Assembly (NCBI GenBank): GCA_024742285.1
Contig: JANSYR010000027.1
Span: forward strand, 1 to 44,534
Length of the DNA stretch: 44,534 nt
Source: a bacterium
GTDB lineage: Bacteria; Myxococcota_A; UBA9160; UBA4427
Direction: 5' to 3'
The position numbers and the translations under genes are program-made. Position 1 is the first letter of the stretch; the number at the start of each line of letters is the position of its first letter. Positions 32,782-41,004 of the stretch are shown one piece after another. The notes under the pieces are model-generated. The model was not told where the DNA came from and made no database searches. It saw only the letters and a program-made list of their open reading frames with translations.

Positions 32782-33711
32782 TTAGGCGGCCTCTGCCTCG
32801 CGCCGCGCGATCTTCATCGCACCGAGACAACCCGCATGTCCACCCCGTGTCAGCACGATCGACTCCATCCCGTTGACCAGCCCGAAGCCCCGGGCGACGT
32901 CGGCGAACTGCGGATGGACGAGGAAGGTCGAGCCGCCGTAGACGATCCGGTCGACGGCGGCGGCGCGCGCATACGCGCTCGCGAGCAGGCCGATGTTGTC
33001 GGAGACGATCCCGAGCACCGCGGCGGCGAGGTCCTCCCGCGACGGGTCTTCGGCGTTCTCGTCCTCGGCGCGCCGCGCGAGCTTGCCGAAGGACGAGGCG
33101 ATGATCGCCCCGACGTCGGCGACGTCTTCGAAGAGATCGCCGACCATGAGGTCGACGCTCTGCCGGTTGCCGCGGAGCCCGAGCGCGTTCAGCTCCTCCG
33201 CCGTGCGGACCCCGAGGAGCGCGTGGCCGAGCCCGAGGGCGGCGCCGCCACCGAGGGCCGTGCCGCCCATGCGCTCGACGTCCTCGCCGTCGACCCGGAG
33301 CGCCGACGTCCCGGTTCCGACCGCGACGAGGAGATAGGGCGCGTCCCGATTCCGGCCGGTCCGCGCGAGCATCTCGTCGGCGCCGCGCGCCCAGGCCTGG
33401 AACTCGATCGGACTCGACACATCGCGGTCGAGCTTCGCGGCGAGGGCACCCGCGCCGCAGCCGGTGAGCCCGAGATGTCTCGGCGCGAGGGCCTCGAGGA
33501 TTTCGACGGCGCGTTCGGTCTCGCTCGATCGCCAGTCCGCGAAGGCGAGGCGGCCGTCGCCGGTCCGCACGCAGAGCTTGGTCAGCGTCGCGCCCGCGTC
33601 GAGCCCGACGGACAGCGCCGGGTCGCCCGTGAAGCGCGCCGGATCGAACGCGCCGAAGGGCGCGAAGTCCCCGAGCAGGCTCTCGTCCGTGTCGTGCGCC
33701 GCCTCGCTCAA
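32782..33711 (-). CDS. coaW: Type II pantothenate kinase (Fumble/CoaW-like)
   Basis: A 309-residue ASKHA-fold kinase. It has the phosphate-1 loop VGLDAGATLTKLCV, the EFQAWARGADEML glutamate/arginine region, the VAVGTGTSALRV phosphate-2 loop, GGTALGGGAALGL and an adenosine motif ending VYGGSTFLVHP. These match the eukaryotic-like PanK (type II) of bacteria. It phosphorylates pantothenate in the first step of coenzyme A synthesis and is usually not feedback-inhibited by CoA. The start is a TTG at 33711; no better start is visible. It is convergent with the AMIN gene and divergent from gspA. Confidence 0.8.
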   Translation of the reverse strand: MSEAAHDTDESLLGDFAPFGAFDPARFTGDPALSVGLDAGATLTKLCVRTGDGRLAFADWRSSETERAVEILEALAPRHLGLTGCGAGALAAKLDRDVSSPIEFQAWARGADEMLARTGRNRDAPYLLVAVGTGTSALRVDGEDVERMGGTALGGGAALGLGHALLGVRTAEELNALGLRGNRQSVDLMVGDLFEDVADVGAIIASSFGKLARRAEDENAEDPSREDLAAAVLGIVSDNIGLLASAYARAAAVDRIVYGGSTFLVHPQFADVARGFGLVNGMESIVLTRGGHAGCLGAMKIARREAEAA

Positions 33712-33858
33712 GCCGGATTCTCCTCGAGCGCCCGCGTTCTCCGGGTCGGGAACCCCCGACTCGCAGCGAGCCTCTCAAACCGAGGGAATCGCTCACGATT
33801 CGTTCGAGATTTCAATGAGTTAGACTCCGCCCCCGGAATTCCAGCCGAACCCTAAACG

Positions 33859-35952
33859 ATGTATACCGCGTTCTACGGCCTGCGTGAAAAGCCCTTCGCG
33901 CTGAGCCCCGATCCCCGCTTCCTGTATCTCGCCGGCTCCCACCGCGAGGCGCTCGCCCATCTCCTGTATGGGATCGAGCAGGGGGAGGGGTTCATCTCGG
34001 TCACGGGCGAAGTCGGAACGGGCAAGACCACGCTCTGCCGGACGCTCCTCGAGCGACTCGACGGCGACACCGAGCTCGCCTTCCTCTTCAACCCGAGTCG
34101 GACCGCCCTCGAGCTGCTGCAGTCGATCTGCGCCGAGTTCGGACTGCCGGCGGAGGGCCTCGCGCGGCGCGCGTTGATGCACCAGCTCAACACGTTCCTG
34201 CTCGAACAGAAGCGTCGCGGCAAGCGCGTGCTCCTCATCATCGACGAGGCGCAGACGCTTTCGGAGAACACCCTCGAGCAGGTTCGTCTCCTCTCGAATC
34301 TCGAGACGAGCCGCGACAAGCTGATCCAGATCCTGCTCCTCGGGCAGCCCGAGCTCGACCGCAAGCTCGACGAGCGCGGGCTTCGCCAGCTGCGCCAGCG
34401 CATCAGCGTGCGCTGGAAGCTCGACCCGCTCTCCCCGGCCGAGACCCGCGCCTACGTGCGTCATCGCCTGTCCGTCGCCGCCGGCGAGCCGAAGGACCTC
34501 TTCAGCGAAGCGGCGCTCAAGGAAGTGCACCGCCGCACGGGCGGGGTCCCCCGCCTCGTGAACCAGCTCTGCGATCGCGCGCTCCTGGCAGGCTACGCGG
34601 CCCGCGCGGCGAAGATCGGTCCGCGCCTCGTTCGCGAAGCCGCGCGAGAGATCCCGGACGCGCGCCTGCGCCACGAACGAAGCGGCCCGACCGAATCCGG
34701 CGGGCGCCTGGCCTCGTTCTTCCGCCCGTGGATGTTCGTCGCTTTCGCGGCGCTCGTGGTGGGCGGAGCGCTCTACGCGGGCCTGCAGGTCGGGCGTTCG
34801 GGCCTCCTCCAGCCGATGACCGCCGCGCTCTCGAAGGACGACCGCGAACGCGAGGCCGGACCGGGGGAGGGCGGGCTGCCTGCGGTCGGTGCGCCGGCGC
34901 CGACGCGGCCGATCTCCGCCGACAACGACATCACGGTCATCGCGCCCGACGGCCGGGTCGTCTCGCGGGGCGCGCCCTCGGCGGGCGGCCCCGGGAACGA
35001 GAACGGAAGCGGCGACGGCCCGACGGTCGTCGAGCTGATCGGCTACATGCCCGGCGAGGTCCGCGATCAGCTGGTCGATCCCGAAGCGACGGCGCGCGCC
35101 GAGGAGGCCCTTCGCGCCGGTCTGTCCGGGGCGAGCGAACCGGTCGGCGAAGCTGCCCTCTCGCCGGGGCTGCTCGCGCAGCTCCTCGAGCGCCGGGCCG
35201 CGTCGGCCGCCCTCGCCGAGACCCACGAGGTCGTGCTCGACCGATTCGGTCGCGCGGTCGACTCACTGGCCGATCGGCCCCGGGACCCGAACGCCCTCCA
35301 GCGCGCCTTCGAATCCCGCGGCCTGACCGCGACGCCCTTCGACGGCGGCTCCCTCGCGCTCCTGCGTCGCCTCGATCATCCCTTCGCGATCCCCCTCGCC
35401 GCGTCCGTCGATCGCGGCGCGGACGAGCGCCCTTCGGCGACGACCGACCGACAGCGTTGGCTCGCGGTGATCGGCTTCGAGGACGACCGCGCCCGGGTCG
35501 CGGGCCTCGTGCCCGGCCAGGTCGTGACCGTGACCGTCGACGACCTCGAGGCCCACTGGCTCGAGACCGGCATCGTCGTCTGGGAACGCTTCGAGCCCGT
35601 CCCGCCAGTCCTGACGATCGACGACGAGGGACAGGGCGTGCGCTGGCTCCAGCGCGGCCTCGCCGAGCTCCGCTTCTTCGAAGGCGCGCTCAACAGCCGC
35701 TACGACGACGCGACGACCGAAGCCGTCCGCCGCCTCCAGGTCGACGCCGGCCTCGTCGCCGACGGCGTGGCCGGTCCGCTCACGCAGATCGCGCTCTATG
35801 CGGGCATGACCCGCTACCCGGTCCCGCGTCTCTCCGAGCGCGCGCCGTCCCCGCTCGCCCGCGACGCCCGTCCCGTGCGCGCCGACCGAGCCACCGAATC
35901 CACCCCGGCTTCGCCCCCCGAGCCGAACGCTCCGGGAGGGGGCCGAGGATGA
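33859..35952 (+). CDS. gspA: GspA/ExeA-like AAA ATPase with peptidoglycan-binding domain
   Basis: A 697-residue protein. Residues 1-265 are the ExeA-type AAA domain: MYTAFYGLREKPFALSPDPRFLY start, Walker A G50-EVGTGKT-T57, Walker B LLIIDE (D129-E130), and arginine-rich GGVPRLVNQLCDRALLAGY. A membrane helix lies at 291-309. A periplasmic region follows and ends in a PG_binding_1 domain (GQGVRWLQRGLAELRFFEG through RRLQVDAGLVADG). In Aeromonas, ExeA binds peptidoglycan and, with ExeB, helps the type II secretin assemble in the outer membrane. The ATGA overlap with the next gene supports one operon. ATG at 33859 is clear. Confidence 0.88.
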   Translation: MYTAFYGLREKPFALSPDPRFLYLAGSHREALAHLLYGIEQGEGFISVTGEVGTGKTTLCRTLLERLDGDTELAFLFNPSRTALELLQSICAEFGLPAEGLARRALMHQLNTFLLEQKRRGKRVLLIIDEAQTLSENTLEQVRLLSNLETSRDKLIQILLLGQPELDRKLDERGLRQLRQRISVRWKLDPLSPAETRAYVRHRLSVAAGEPKDLFSEAALKEVHRRTGGVPRLVNQLCDRALLAGYAARAAKIGPRLVREAAREIPDARLRHERSGPTESGGRLASFFRPWMFVAFAALVVGGALYAGLQVGRSGLLQPMTAALSKDDREREAGPGEGGLPAVGAPAPTRPISADNDITVIAPDGRVVSRGAPSAGGPGNENGSGDGPTVVELIGYMPGEVRDQLVDPEATARAEEALRAGLSGASEPVGEAALSPGLLAQLLERRAASAALAETHEVVLDRFGRAVDSLADRPRDPNALQRAFESRGLTATPFDGGSLALLRRLDHPFAIPLAASVDRGADERPSATTDRQRWLAVIGFEDDRARVAGLVPGQVVTVTVDDLEAHWLETGIVVWERFEPVPPVLTIDDEGQGVRWLQRGLAELRFFEGALNSRYDDATTEAVRRLQVDAGLVADGVAGPLTQIALYAGMTRYPVPRLSERAPSPLARDARPVRADRATESTPASPPEPNAPGGGRG

Positions 35953-37292
35953 GCACGATCCTCAAGGCGCTGCGACGACTCGAAGAAGACCAGCCCGCCG
36001 AGCCGGAACCCGCCGCGAACACGACGGACGCGGCCGCCGCCGCCTCGAGCACGGACGACCTCCGCGGTCGCATCCTCGCCGAAGAGCGGGCGAATCAGCT
36101 CGTCCGCGAGGCCGCTCGCGACGCCGCCGTACCCGACGTGGACGCCGCCGAGCCCAGCGACTCGATGCCCGCGCCGCTGCTTCGTCACGCGCCGCTGGCC
36201 GCGGCCGGGCTGGTCGCGCTCGTGATCGGTGTGATGGTGATCCCCGCGCTCCTCGATTCGACCGAAGCGCCGGCGCCGACCGGTTCGGAAGAAACGGTCT
36301 CCGTCGCTCGCGCGCCCGTGGCCTCCCCGGCACCGGCGGATCCGCCGCCCCGCGCCGAAGGGCCGGACCGGCCCGCGACCGCCGCGCGCGCCGTCCAGGA
36401 CGAAACGGAGGCCCGAGCGGCGACCCAGGCGGAAGTCGAAGCGGAGGCCGACGCTCGCGCCGCTGCCGACGCGCGAAGAGCCGCCACCACGGCGGCGACT
36501 CGAACCACTTCCGCCGGCGCCGGCGCCGCCGCGACCGCGGTCGCCGTCGCGGCCGCCGATTCCGCCGCGGCGGACGCGTCCTCGAGCCGTGTCCCGGCGC
36601 CGAAGCCGAGCCGTGTGGCACGAGCCGAGGGCGTCGCCGTCGCCGATCTCCCGGTCGCCGCGCCGCCGAGCCCGGCCCGCGCGGAGCCCACCCCGCCGCC
36701 GAGCCCGGCCCGCGCGGAGCCCACCCCGCCGCCGAGCCCGGCCCGCGCCGAACCCACCCCGCCGCGCGCCACCCGGACCTCCGAGCCGCCCGTCGAGCTC
36801 GCGCTCGTCGAGCCGACCCGGACTCCGAAGCCCGCCCGGCCGCCCACGACCTCGCGCGCCACGCCGAAGCCCTCCGCGTCGGCCCCGAGCGCGTCCGCTC
36901 CCGCACCGAAGCGAGCCCTCCCGCCGCCGCCAAAGCAGGTCGACCGCGCGAGCGTGCGGCCCGCGGCCGGCCCGCCCCCGGTGGCCCGCGAGCGCTCCGC
37001 CCGCGATCCGATCGCCTCCGACGATCGGCCGGTCGCGAAGACCACCGACGCGAAGCCGATCGAGCGCGTCACCCGCCCCGACGTGCCCGACGTGACCGTC
37101 CTCCGCACTTCCTGGCATCCCGACACCACCCGCCGCTCCGCCCGCATCCGCGTCGAAGCGAGCAAAGAGGTCATGACCCTCCAAGAGGGCGACGCGATCG
37201 GCGCCCTCGTGGTCAAGGAGATCACCCCCTCCGCCGTCCTCTTCGAAGCCGGCGAAGTCGAGCTCCGCCGCCGGGTCGGGAAGGGGAGCTAG
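35949..37292 (+). CDS. gspB: GspB-like type II secretion accessory protein
   Basis: A 447-residue protein. The N-terminus MSTILKALRRLEEDQ is the typical GspB/ExeB cytoplasmic start. One membrane helix lies around residues 79-99 (HAPLAAAGLVALVIGVMVIPALL), then a very long Ala/Pro/Arg-rich periplasmic linker, and a C-terminal GspB domain (TSWHPDTTRRSARIRVEASKEVMTLQEGDAIGALVVKEITPSAVLFEAGEVEL). The linker includes three 33-bp DNA tandem repeats (PPSPARAEPTP). It partners GspA in secretin assembly. It overlaps gspA by 4 bases. The rest of the type II secretion genes are not in the window. Confidence 0.83.
   Translation: MSTILKALRRLEEDQPAEPEPAANTTDAAAAASSTDDLRGRILAEERANQLVREAARDAAVPDVDAAEPSDSMPAPLLRHAPLAAAGLVALVIGVMVIPALLDSTEAPAPTGSEETVSVARAPVASPAPADPPPRAEGPDRPATAARAVQDETEARAATQAEVEAEADARAAADARRAATTAATRTTSAGAGAAATAVAVAAADSAAADASSSRVPAPKPSRVARAEGVAVADLPVAAPPSPARAEPTPPPSPARAEPTPPPSPARAEPTPPRATRTSEPPVELALVEPTRTPKPARPPTTSRATPKPSASAPSASAPAPKRALPPPPKQVDRASVRPAAGPPPVARERSARDPIASDDRPVAKTTDAKPIERVTRPDVPDVTVLRTSWHPDTTRRSARIRVEASKEVMTLQEGDAIGALVVKEITPSAVLFEAGEVELRRRVGKGS
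36662..36760 (+). repeat. 33-bp tandem repeat (three copies)
   Basis: Three near-identical 33-bp units encoding PPSPARAEPTP within the gspB-like linker. Copies 1 and 2 are almost identical and copy 3 differs at a few third positions, pointing to recent slippage. Confidence 0.8.
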
Positions 37293-37352
37293 ACGCCGCG
37301 GCGGCCCGTTCGTCGCCTCCCCCTCGCTTCACTCCCAGATCGACCCCTCCGA

Positions 37353-38420
37353 CTAGCGCCGCCCTCCGCCCCCGAAGCGATCCGCCGGACTGCGCACCCC
37401 TCGTCCTCCGCGATTGAGCACGTGGGTGTAGATCATCGTCGTGTTCACGCTCCGATGGCCGAGCAGCTCCTGGACCGTCCGGATGTCGTAGCCGGATTCG
37501 AGGAGCGCGGTCGCGAAGCTGTGCCGGAACGTGTGCGGAGTGACCCGCTTCGTGATCCCCGCCTCCGCTGCCGCCCGCTTCACGTGGCGCTGGACCGTCG
37601 TCTCGAACACGTGATGACGCCCGATCCGCCCCGTCCGCGGACAAGCGGACCGCGCCTCCGCAGGGAACACGTACTGCCACCCGGGCTCGAAGCCGGCCCG
37701 CGGATACTTCCGCGCGAGCGCATCCGGCAGCTCCGCCTCCCCGAACCCCTCCGCGAGGTCGGCCCGATGGAGCTTCTTCGAAGCGAGGATCCGAGCCCGA
37801 AGTGGCTCCACCGCCCGATCCGGCAACACCGTCAGCCGATCCCGCCGCCCCTTCCCGTCCCGAATCCGAAGCTCCCGCCGAGCGAAGTCCACGTCATGGA
37901 TCCTCAGCCGAAGCGCCTCCAACAGTCGCAATCCGCCTCCCCACAAGAGCAGCGCGATACACCACGAATCCCCCTCGAGATCCGCGATCACCGCCTCCGC
38001 CTCCTCCGGCGTCAGCACCACGGGCAACCGCGCTGGCCGCCGTGCTCGAACCATCCCGGACAGATCCCCGATCTCGCGACGAATCACGTAGCGATAGAGA
38101 AAGAGGATCGCGTTCAGCGCCTGGTTCTGCGTACTCGCCGCGACGTCTCGATCCATCGCCAGATGCGAAAGAAACGCCTCGATCTCCGCCCGCCCGAGAT
38201 CCTTCGGATGGCGCAGCGCATGGAACCGGATGAACCGCTTCACCCAGTCGACATAGGATCGCTCCGTCGCCCGAGAGCGATGGCGCAGCCGGAGCTGCTC
38301 GCGAAGCTGATCAAGGAGACGGGGCGGGCGGCGGCCGGCGCCGGCAGATTCCCGTCGGCTCGTTTCACGATCGCTCTCCGATCCTCCGGAATCGAGATCC
38401 TCAATCGGAAACCGCACCAT
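37353..38420 (-). CDS. intI: Integron integrase IntI
   Basis: A 355-residue tyrosine recombinase. Catalytic residues appear complete: R165 (GGGLRLLEAL), K190 (GKGRRDR), H296-x-x-R299 (TPHTFRHS), H322 (LLGHRS) and Y331 (MIYTH). The IntI-specific insertion is unmistakable (DLAEGFGEAELPDALARKYP followed by GFEPGWQYVFPA), which separates integron integrases from XerC/D. It cuts and joins the bottom strand of folded attC at attI. The core starts around residue 30, so an N-terminal extension of about 30 residues is present from the ATG at 38420. A TTG at 38486 would add 22 residues. It is transcribed away from the cassette array, the usual layout. A GAAC-N4-GTTC box lies 72 bases upstream. Confidence 0.92.
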   Translation of the reverse strand: MVRFPIEDLDSGGSESDRETSRRESAGAGRRPPRLLDQLREQLRLRHRSRATERSYVDWVKRFIRFHALRHPKDLGRAEIEAFLSHLAMDRDVAASTQNQALNAILFLYRYVIRREIGDLSGMVRARRPARLPVVLTPEEAEAVIADLEGDSWCIALLLWGGGLRLLEALRLRIHDVDFARRELRIRDGKGRRDRLTVLPDRAVEPLRARILASKKLHRADLAEGFGEAELPDALARKYPRAGFEPGWQYVFPAEARSACPRTGRIGRHHVFETTVQRHVKRAAAEAGITKRVTPHTFRHSFATALLESGYDIRTVQELLGHRSVNTTMIYTHVLNRGGRGVRSPADRFGGGGRR

Positions 38421-38491
38421 TCGTTCGCCCCACCGAAGTCCAAGACCTGCCCGAATCGATGTACTCGACCCGGTCCCGCGCGCCAACTCAT

Positions 38492-38503
38492 GAACACCGG
38501 TTC
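38492..38503. promoter_or_regulatory. Candidate LexA (SOS) box upstream of intI
   Basis: GAAC-ACCG-GTTC fits the GAAC-N4-GTTC LexA motif of Gram-positives and some other phyla. It lies 72 bases upstream of the intI start. SOS control of intI is established for several integrons, but the LexA motif of this organism is not known, so this is a candidate only. Confidence 0.4.
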
Positions 38504-38546
38504 ACGCGCATCCATGCGCCAGACCGAGGCCCTTTCGCACCGCTCT

Positions 38547-38569
38547 GCCGCGTTATCGAATAACACGGC
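38547..38569. repeat. Palindrome with att-core-like halves
   Basis: Inverted repeat GCCG-C-GTTAT and ATAAC-A-CGGC around CGA. Its halves contain GTTAT and ATAAC, the same strings as the attC cores GTTATAC and GTATAAC. It may be an accessory integrase-binding site or a decayed recombination site, 154 bases before the attI crossover point. Confidence 0.4.
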
Positions 38570-38700
38570 AACATGCGGGGAGGTGGCGGCACCCTCATCC
38601 GGCCCCGTTCGACTCGGATGGAGCTGGAACGAATCGCCTTCGGGGAATGCGCGATTGAACCGGGTCGGAATATCGAGGATGATCCATGCGCAGCCGATGT

Positions 38701-38729
38701 GCGGCTGTCAGGTTACTAACTAGTTATGC
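38701..38729 (+). other. attI recombination site (first cassette junction)
   Basis: Inverted integrase-binding cores TACTAAC (38714-38720) and GTTATGC (38723-38729) with two bases between match the paired L and R simple sites of known attI. The crossover is expected after G38723. Everything to the right is cassette DNA. The first cassette therefore starts at 38724 with TTATGCGGC, which pairs with the GCCGCATAA at the start of its own attC (39035). Confidence 0.75.
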
Positions 38730-38761
38730 GGCATCTCCTGGCGGAGAGCTTGAGACTCTCG

Positions 38762-39004
38762 ATGAAGGCACTCCGGAGAGAGCTCTCCTATCTGACCACC
38801 TTCTTCGCTGTTCCCCTCGCGATCTTGCTGGCGCTAGATCTCGCCCTTTCCGAGTCTCCGATGCCCATCCCTGAGAGAGTCTGCCGATTCGAGGACGTGT
38901 GCGCCTACGGATACTGTTTCTGGATTCCTGGCGCTGTGTACTCAACCGTCAGAATCGGAGCTCTTTTGACGGGAAGAAACCGCGGAGACGGTTCCCAAAC
39001 CTGA
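38762..39004 (+). CDS. Cassette 1: small membrane protein
   Basis: An 80-residue protein with two hydrophobic segments (FFAVPLAILLALDLAL and YCFWIPGAVYSTVRIGALLTG) joined by a short loop with two cysteines; a small inner-membrane protein of unknown function. The ATG at 38762 is chosen for a GGAGAG upstream; the ATG at 38726, inside the recombination core, would add 12 residues. The cassette spans 38724-39207. Codon use is less GC-rich than the chromosomal genes, typical of cassette DNA. Confidence 0.5.
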   Translation: MKALRRELSYLTTFFAVPLAILLALDLALSESPMPIPERVCRFEDVCAYGYCFWIPGAVYSTVRIGALLTGRNRGDGSQT

Positions 39005-39034
39005 GAAATCGGTCCGATCCAACCCGCCGGAGAC

Positions 39035-39216
39035 GCCGCATAACAAGCCGCTGCACCTGACAGACAGTTGGCCGAGGTAGGAGTGGGCTCCGCCGCCCAG
39101 ATCCACGTCCCTTCGGGACGCGGAAGGCGGCTCTAGCCGATTGGCTACGATCTGAGTCTCTCGATCGGTACGGCGCCAGCGAAGTCTGCAGGTGATCGGC
39201 TGATCCGTTATACGGC
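39035..39216 (+). repeat. attC site 1
   Basis: R'' GCCGCATAAC (39035) to R' GTTATACGGC (39207-39216), with L'' AGCCGCTGCACCTGACAG and L' CTGCAGGTGATCGGCT pairing inside. The central hairpin has arms CGTCCC/GGGACG. R'' differs from the standard GTATAAC exactly as needed to pair with the first cassette's own 5' end. Confidence 0.9.
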
Positions 39217-39224
39217 AGACGCGA

Positions 39225-39617
39225 TTGAGCTGTATTCGCGCCCTCGCACTTCTCGGTTGCGTGTTCGGCCTTGCCTGCGCAGGTCTGTCACCCTCCTCGG
39301 CTGAACCTGACTCGAGCGTCCAAGTGTCTGCCCCAGAGTGCCCAGTTTTTCTGTTCGCGTTTCCGCGAAGAATTCCCGAAGGTGCGATCTGCGAAGGGCG
39401 TCGGGTTCGAGTGATTCCGTCGAGCGGCGCGCCTACCTATTGGGGGTGCTACTCCCGCGAGGCTCTGGCCCACTATTGCGATCCCGGACTCCCGGAGGAG
39501 ACTAACCACTGCCTGGCGGCTTCTCTGGTCTACGACGTCTGCGAGGCGCGAAGCGTCGAGATCCTGGACGATCTCGGAGGCACGATCGGTGACGTCGGTG
39601 AGCCGCGGCCCAACTAG
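39225..39617 (+). CDS. Cassette 2: predicted lipoprotein, cysteine-rich
   Basis: A 130-residue protein starting at TTG close to the cassette's 5' end. The N-terminus (SCIRALALLGCVFGLACAGL) is a short lipoprotein-type signal with LLGC or LAC as possible lipobox. The mature part has at least six further cysteines (CPVFLF, AICEGR, YWGCYS, HYCDPG, NHCLAA, YDVCEA), suggesting a disulfide-rich envelope protein. No known family recognised. It is followed by attC site 2. Confidence 0.55.
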   Translation: MSCIRALALLGCVFGLACAGLSPSSAEPDSSVQVSAPECPVFLFAFPRRIPEGAICEGRRVRVIPSSGAPTYWGCYSREALAHYCDPGLPEETNHCLAASLVYDVCEARSVEILDDLGGTIGDVGEPRPN

Positions 39618-39644
39618 ACGGGGATCCGAGTTCGCCCGGCGCCC

Positions 39645-39818
39645 GCCGTATAACAAGCCCCTGAACCTGACAGACAGTTAGCCGAGGTTGGAGCGGGGCT
39701 CCGCGGCCTCCTGACGCTTCGCGTCCAAGGCCGCTCGTGCCGCTGGGCTACGATCGCCGTACCTCGACCAGTCCACGCCGGCGAAGTCTGCAGGTTATGG
39801 GCTGATCCGTTATACGGC
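39645..39818 (+). repeat. attC site 2
   Basis: R'' GCCGTATAAC and R' GTTATACGGC, 174 bp. L'' AAGCCCCTGAACCTGACAG pairs with L' CTGCAGGTTATGGGCT. The central variable hairpin is GACGC-TTC-GCGTC inside GCGGCCT/AGGCCGC. Confidence 0.93.
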
Positions 39819-39826
39819 ATGTCTCG

Positions 39827-40174
39827 ATGCGCCTAGCTATCGCGATTCTTAGTCTGGTGTTGCTGAGCTGCGAAGTCGTAGACGTTGCTCGATGCAACGG
39901 ATGTATCTCGGAAGCCATGCAGGACAGTATGGACTTGCTGGCGACGGGCAGCGTCGAGTTGATGATGCTGACACTCGCGCTCGACGAGCTTCGCGAGGGC
40001 GAAACCCAGGAGGCTATCTGCTCGCTCGAGCTCATCTTAGATGGCGAGCTGAATCAAGCGGAATCGATGCTCTCGAATGACTTGTCGGACGCCGCTCGGG
40101 AATCGCTGGAGGGGCGACTTGAGATTGCGCGCGAATACCGGGCGCGACATCCCAAGGAGTCCTCGGGTTGCTGA
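39827..40174 (+). CDS. Cassette 3: small predicted lipoprotein
   Basis: A 115-residue protein starting at ATG 39827, 8 bases after the R' core. The signal MRLAIAILSLVLLSC carries a clear lipobox (VLLSC, cysteine at residue 15). The mature part is helical and acidic (ALDELREGETQEAICSLELILDGELNQAESML) with cysteines near the start (DVARCNGC). Probably anchored in an envelope membrane. No function recognised. Confidence 0.65.
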   Translation: MRLAIAILSLVLLSCEVVDVARCNGCISEAMQDSMDLLATGSVELMMLTLALDELREGETQEAICSLELILDGELNQAESMLSNDLSDAARESLEGRLEIAREYRARHPKESSGC

Positions 40175-40200
40175 TTTGATCCTGGCGGTACCGCGGACAC

Positions 40201-40374
40201 GCCGTATAACAAGCCCCTGAACCTGACAGACAGTTGGCCGAGTTGGGAACGGGGCTCCGCGGCCTCCTGACCCTTCGGGTCCAAGGCCGCTCGTGCCGCT
40301 GGGCTACGCTCGCCGTACCTCGATCAGTCCGCGCCGGCGAGGTCTGCAGGTTATGGGCTGATCCGTTATACGGC
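40201..40374 (+). repeat. attC site 3
   Basis: 174 bp, R'' GCCGTATAAC, R' GTTATACGGC. The central hairpin is GACCC-TTC-GGGTC, a compensatory change relative to GACGC/GCGTC in sites 2, 5, 6 and 7. Confidence 0.93.
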
Positions 40375-40391
40375 CGCGAACGGCTTCTGCT

Positions 40392-40790
40392 ATGGCGATC
40401 GACATTCGACTGATGAAGCCGCGGCCGGACGCCGATCAAGAGCGGTCGTCGATGTCGCTTGAGAACGAGGCCCACTACTGGTTTCTCTGGCCCCTGATCG
40501 ACGCGCTCCGGGCAAGCCACGGAAAGTACGTTGATCTCTACGGAGACGTGGCGTTCCGTAGCTCAGAGTTGCCCCTACTTGAGAAGCTGATCTCGGACTG
40601 CAAGGCCCGGTTGGCTTCCAGCCCGCCCGAGTGGCAACAGCACTGCGGCGTCTCGCTCGCTGGCTCGACCAAGACGATCCATTCCCAGCTTGTTCGGAGA
40701 GGAGATCTTGAACTCTGGCTCGAGAAGCTCGCTTCTCTGGTCGAACTCGCGAGAGAGGTGGGTTCGGGTGTCGAATTTTCAGGCGACTAA
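40392..40790 (+). CDS. Cassette 4: unknown soluble protein, family shared with cassette 6
   Basis: A 132-residue soluble protein (ATG 40392). Its C-terminal two-thirds align with cassette 6: SDCKARLASSPPEWQQHCG against NSLYEELSSARPEWRVQLG, then WLEKLASLVELARE against FLRESISICETARE, separated by similar spacing. This marks a shared, diverged cassette-borne family. There is no signal peptide or membrane segment. Function unknown. It ends just before attC site 4. Confidence 0.65.
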   Translation: MAIDIRLMKPRPDADQERSSMSLENEAHYWFLWPLIDALRASHGKYVDLYGDVAFRSSELPLLEKLISDCKARLASSPPEWQQHCGVSLAGSTKTIHSQLVRRGDLELWLEKLASLVELAREVGSGVEFSGD

Positions 40791-40799
40791 GTATTCGCC

Positions 40800-40974
40800 G
40801 CCGTATAACAAGCCCCTGAACCTGACAGACAGTTGGCCGAGTTGGGAACGGTGCTCCGCGGCCCCCTGGCGCTTCGCGCCCAAGTCCGCTCGTGCCGATT
40901 GGCTAAGATCGCCGTACCTCGATCAGCCCGACGCCGGCGAAGTCTGCAGGTTATGGGCTGATCCGTTATACGGC
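40800..40974 (+). repeat. attC site 4
   Basis: 175 bp. The central hairpin is GGCGC-TTC-GCGCC, again compensatory relative to the others. R''/R' cores standard. Confidence 0.93.
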
Positions 40975-41004
40975 AGACCCCGCGCCGGCCGCCCGGGAGG
41001 TCGT

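Larger units (their letters stand above)
38421..38761. other. intI-attI intergenic region
   Basis: It holds the divergent control region of the integrase gene, a palindrome with att-core-like halves (38547-38569), the attI-like site (38701-38729) and the first cassette's 5' end. No promoter for cassette expression with good -35/-10 boxes could be pointed out with confidence. No protein-coding gene other than the first cassette gene is seen. Confidence 0.6.

Noticed and set aside
31112-33796. 894-codon minus-strand open frame opposite the AMIN-domain gene
   Set aside because: Shadow frame caused by high GC; product is arginine-rich and without domains, while the plus-strand gene has a signal peptide, AMIN domain and coiled coil.
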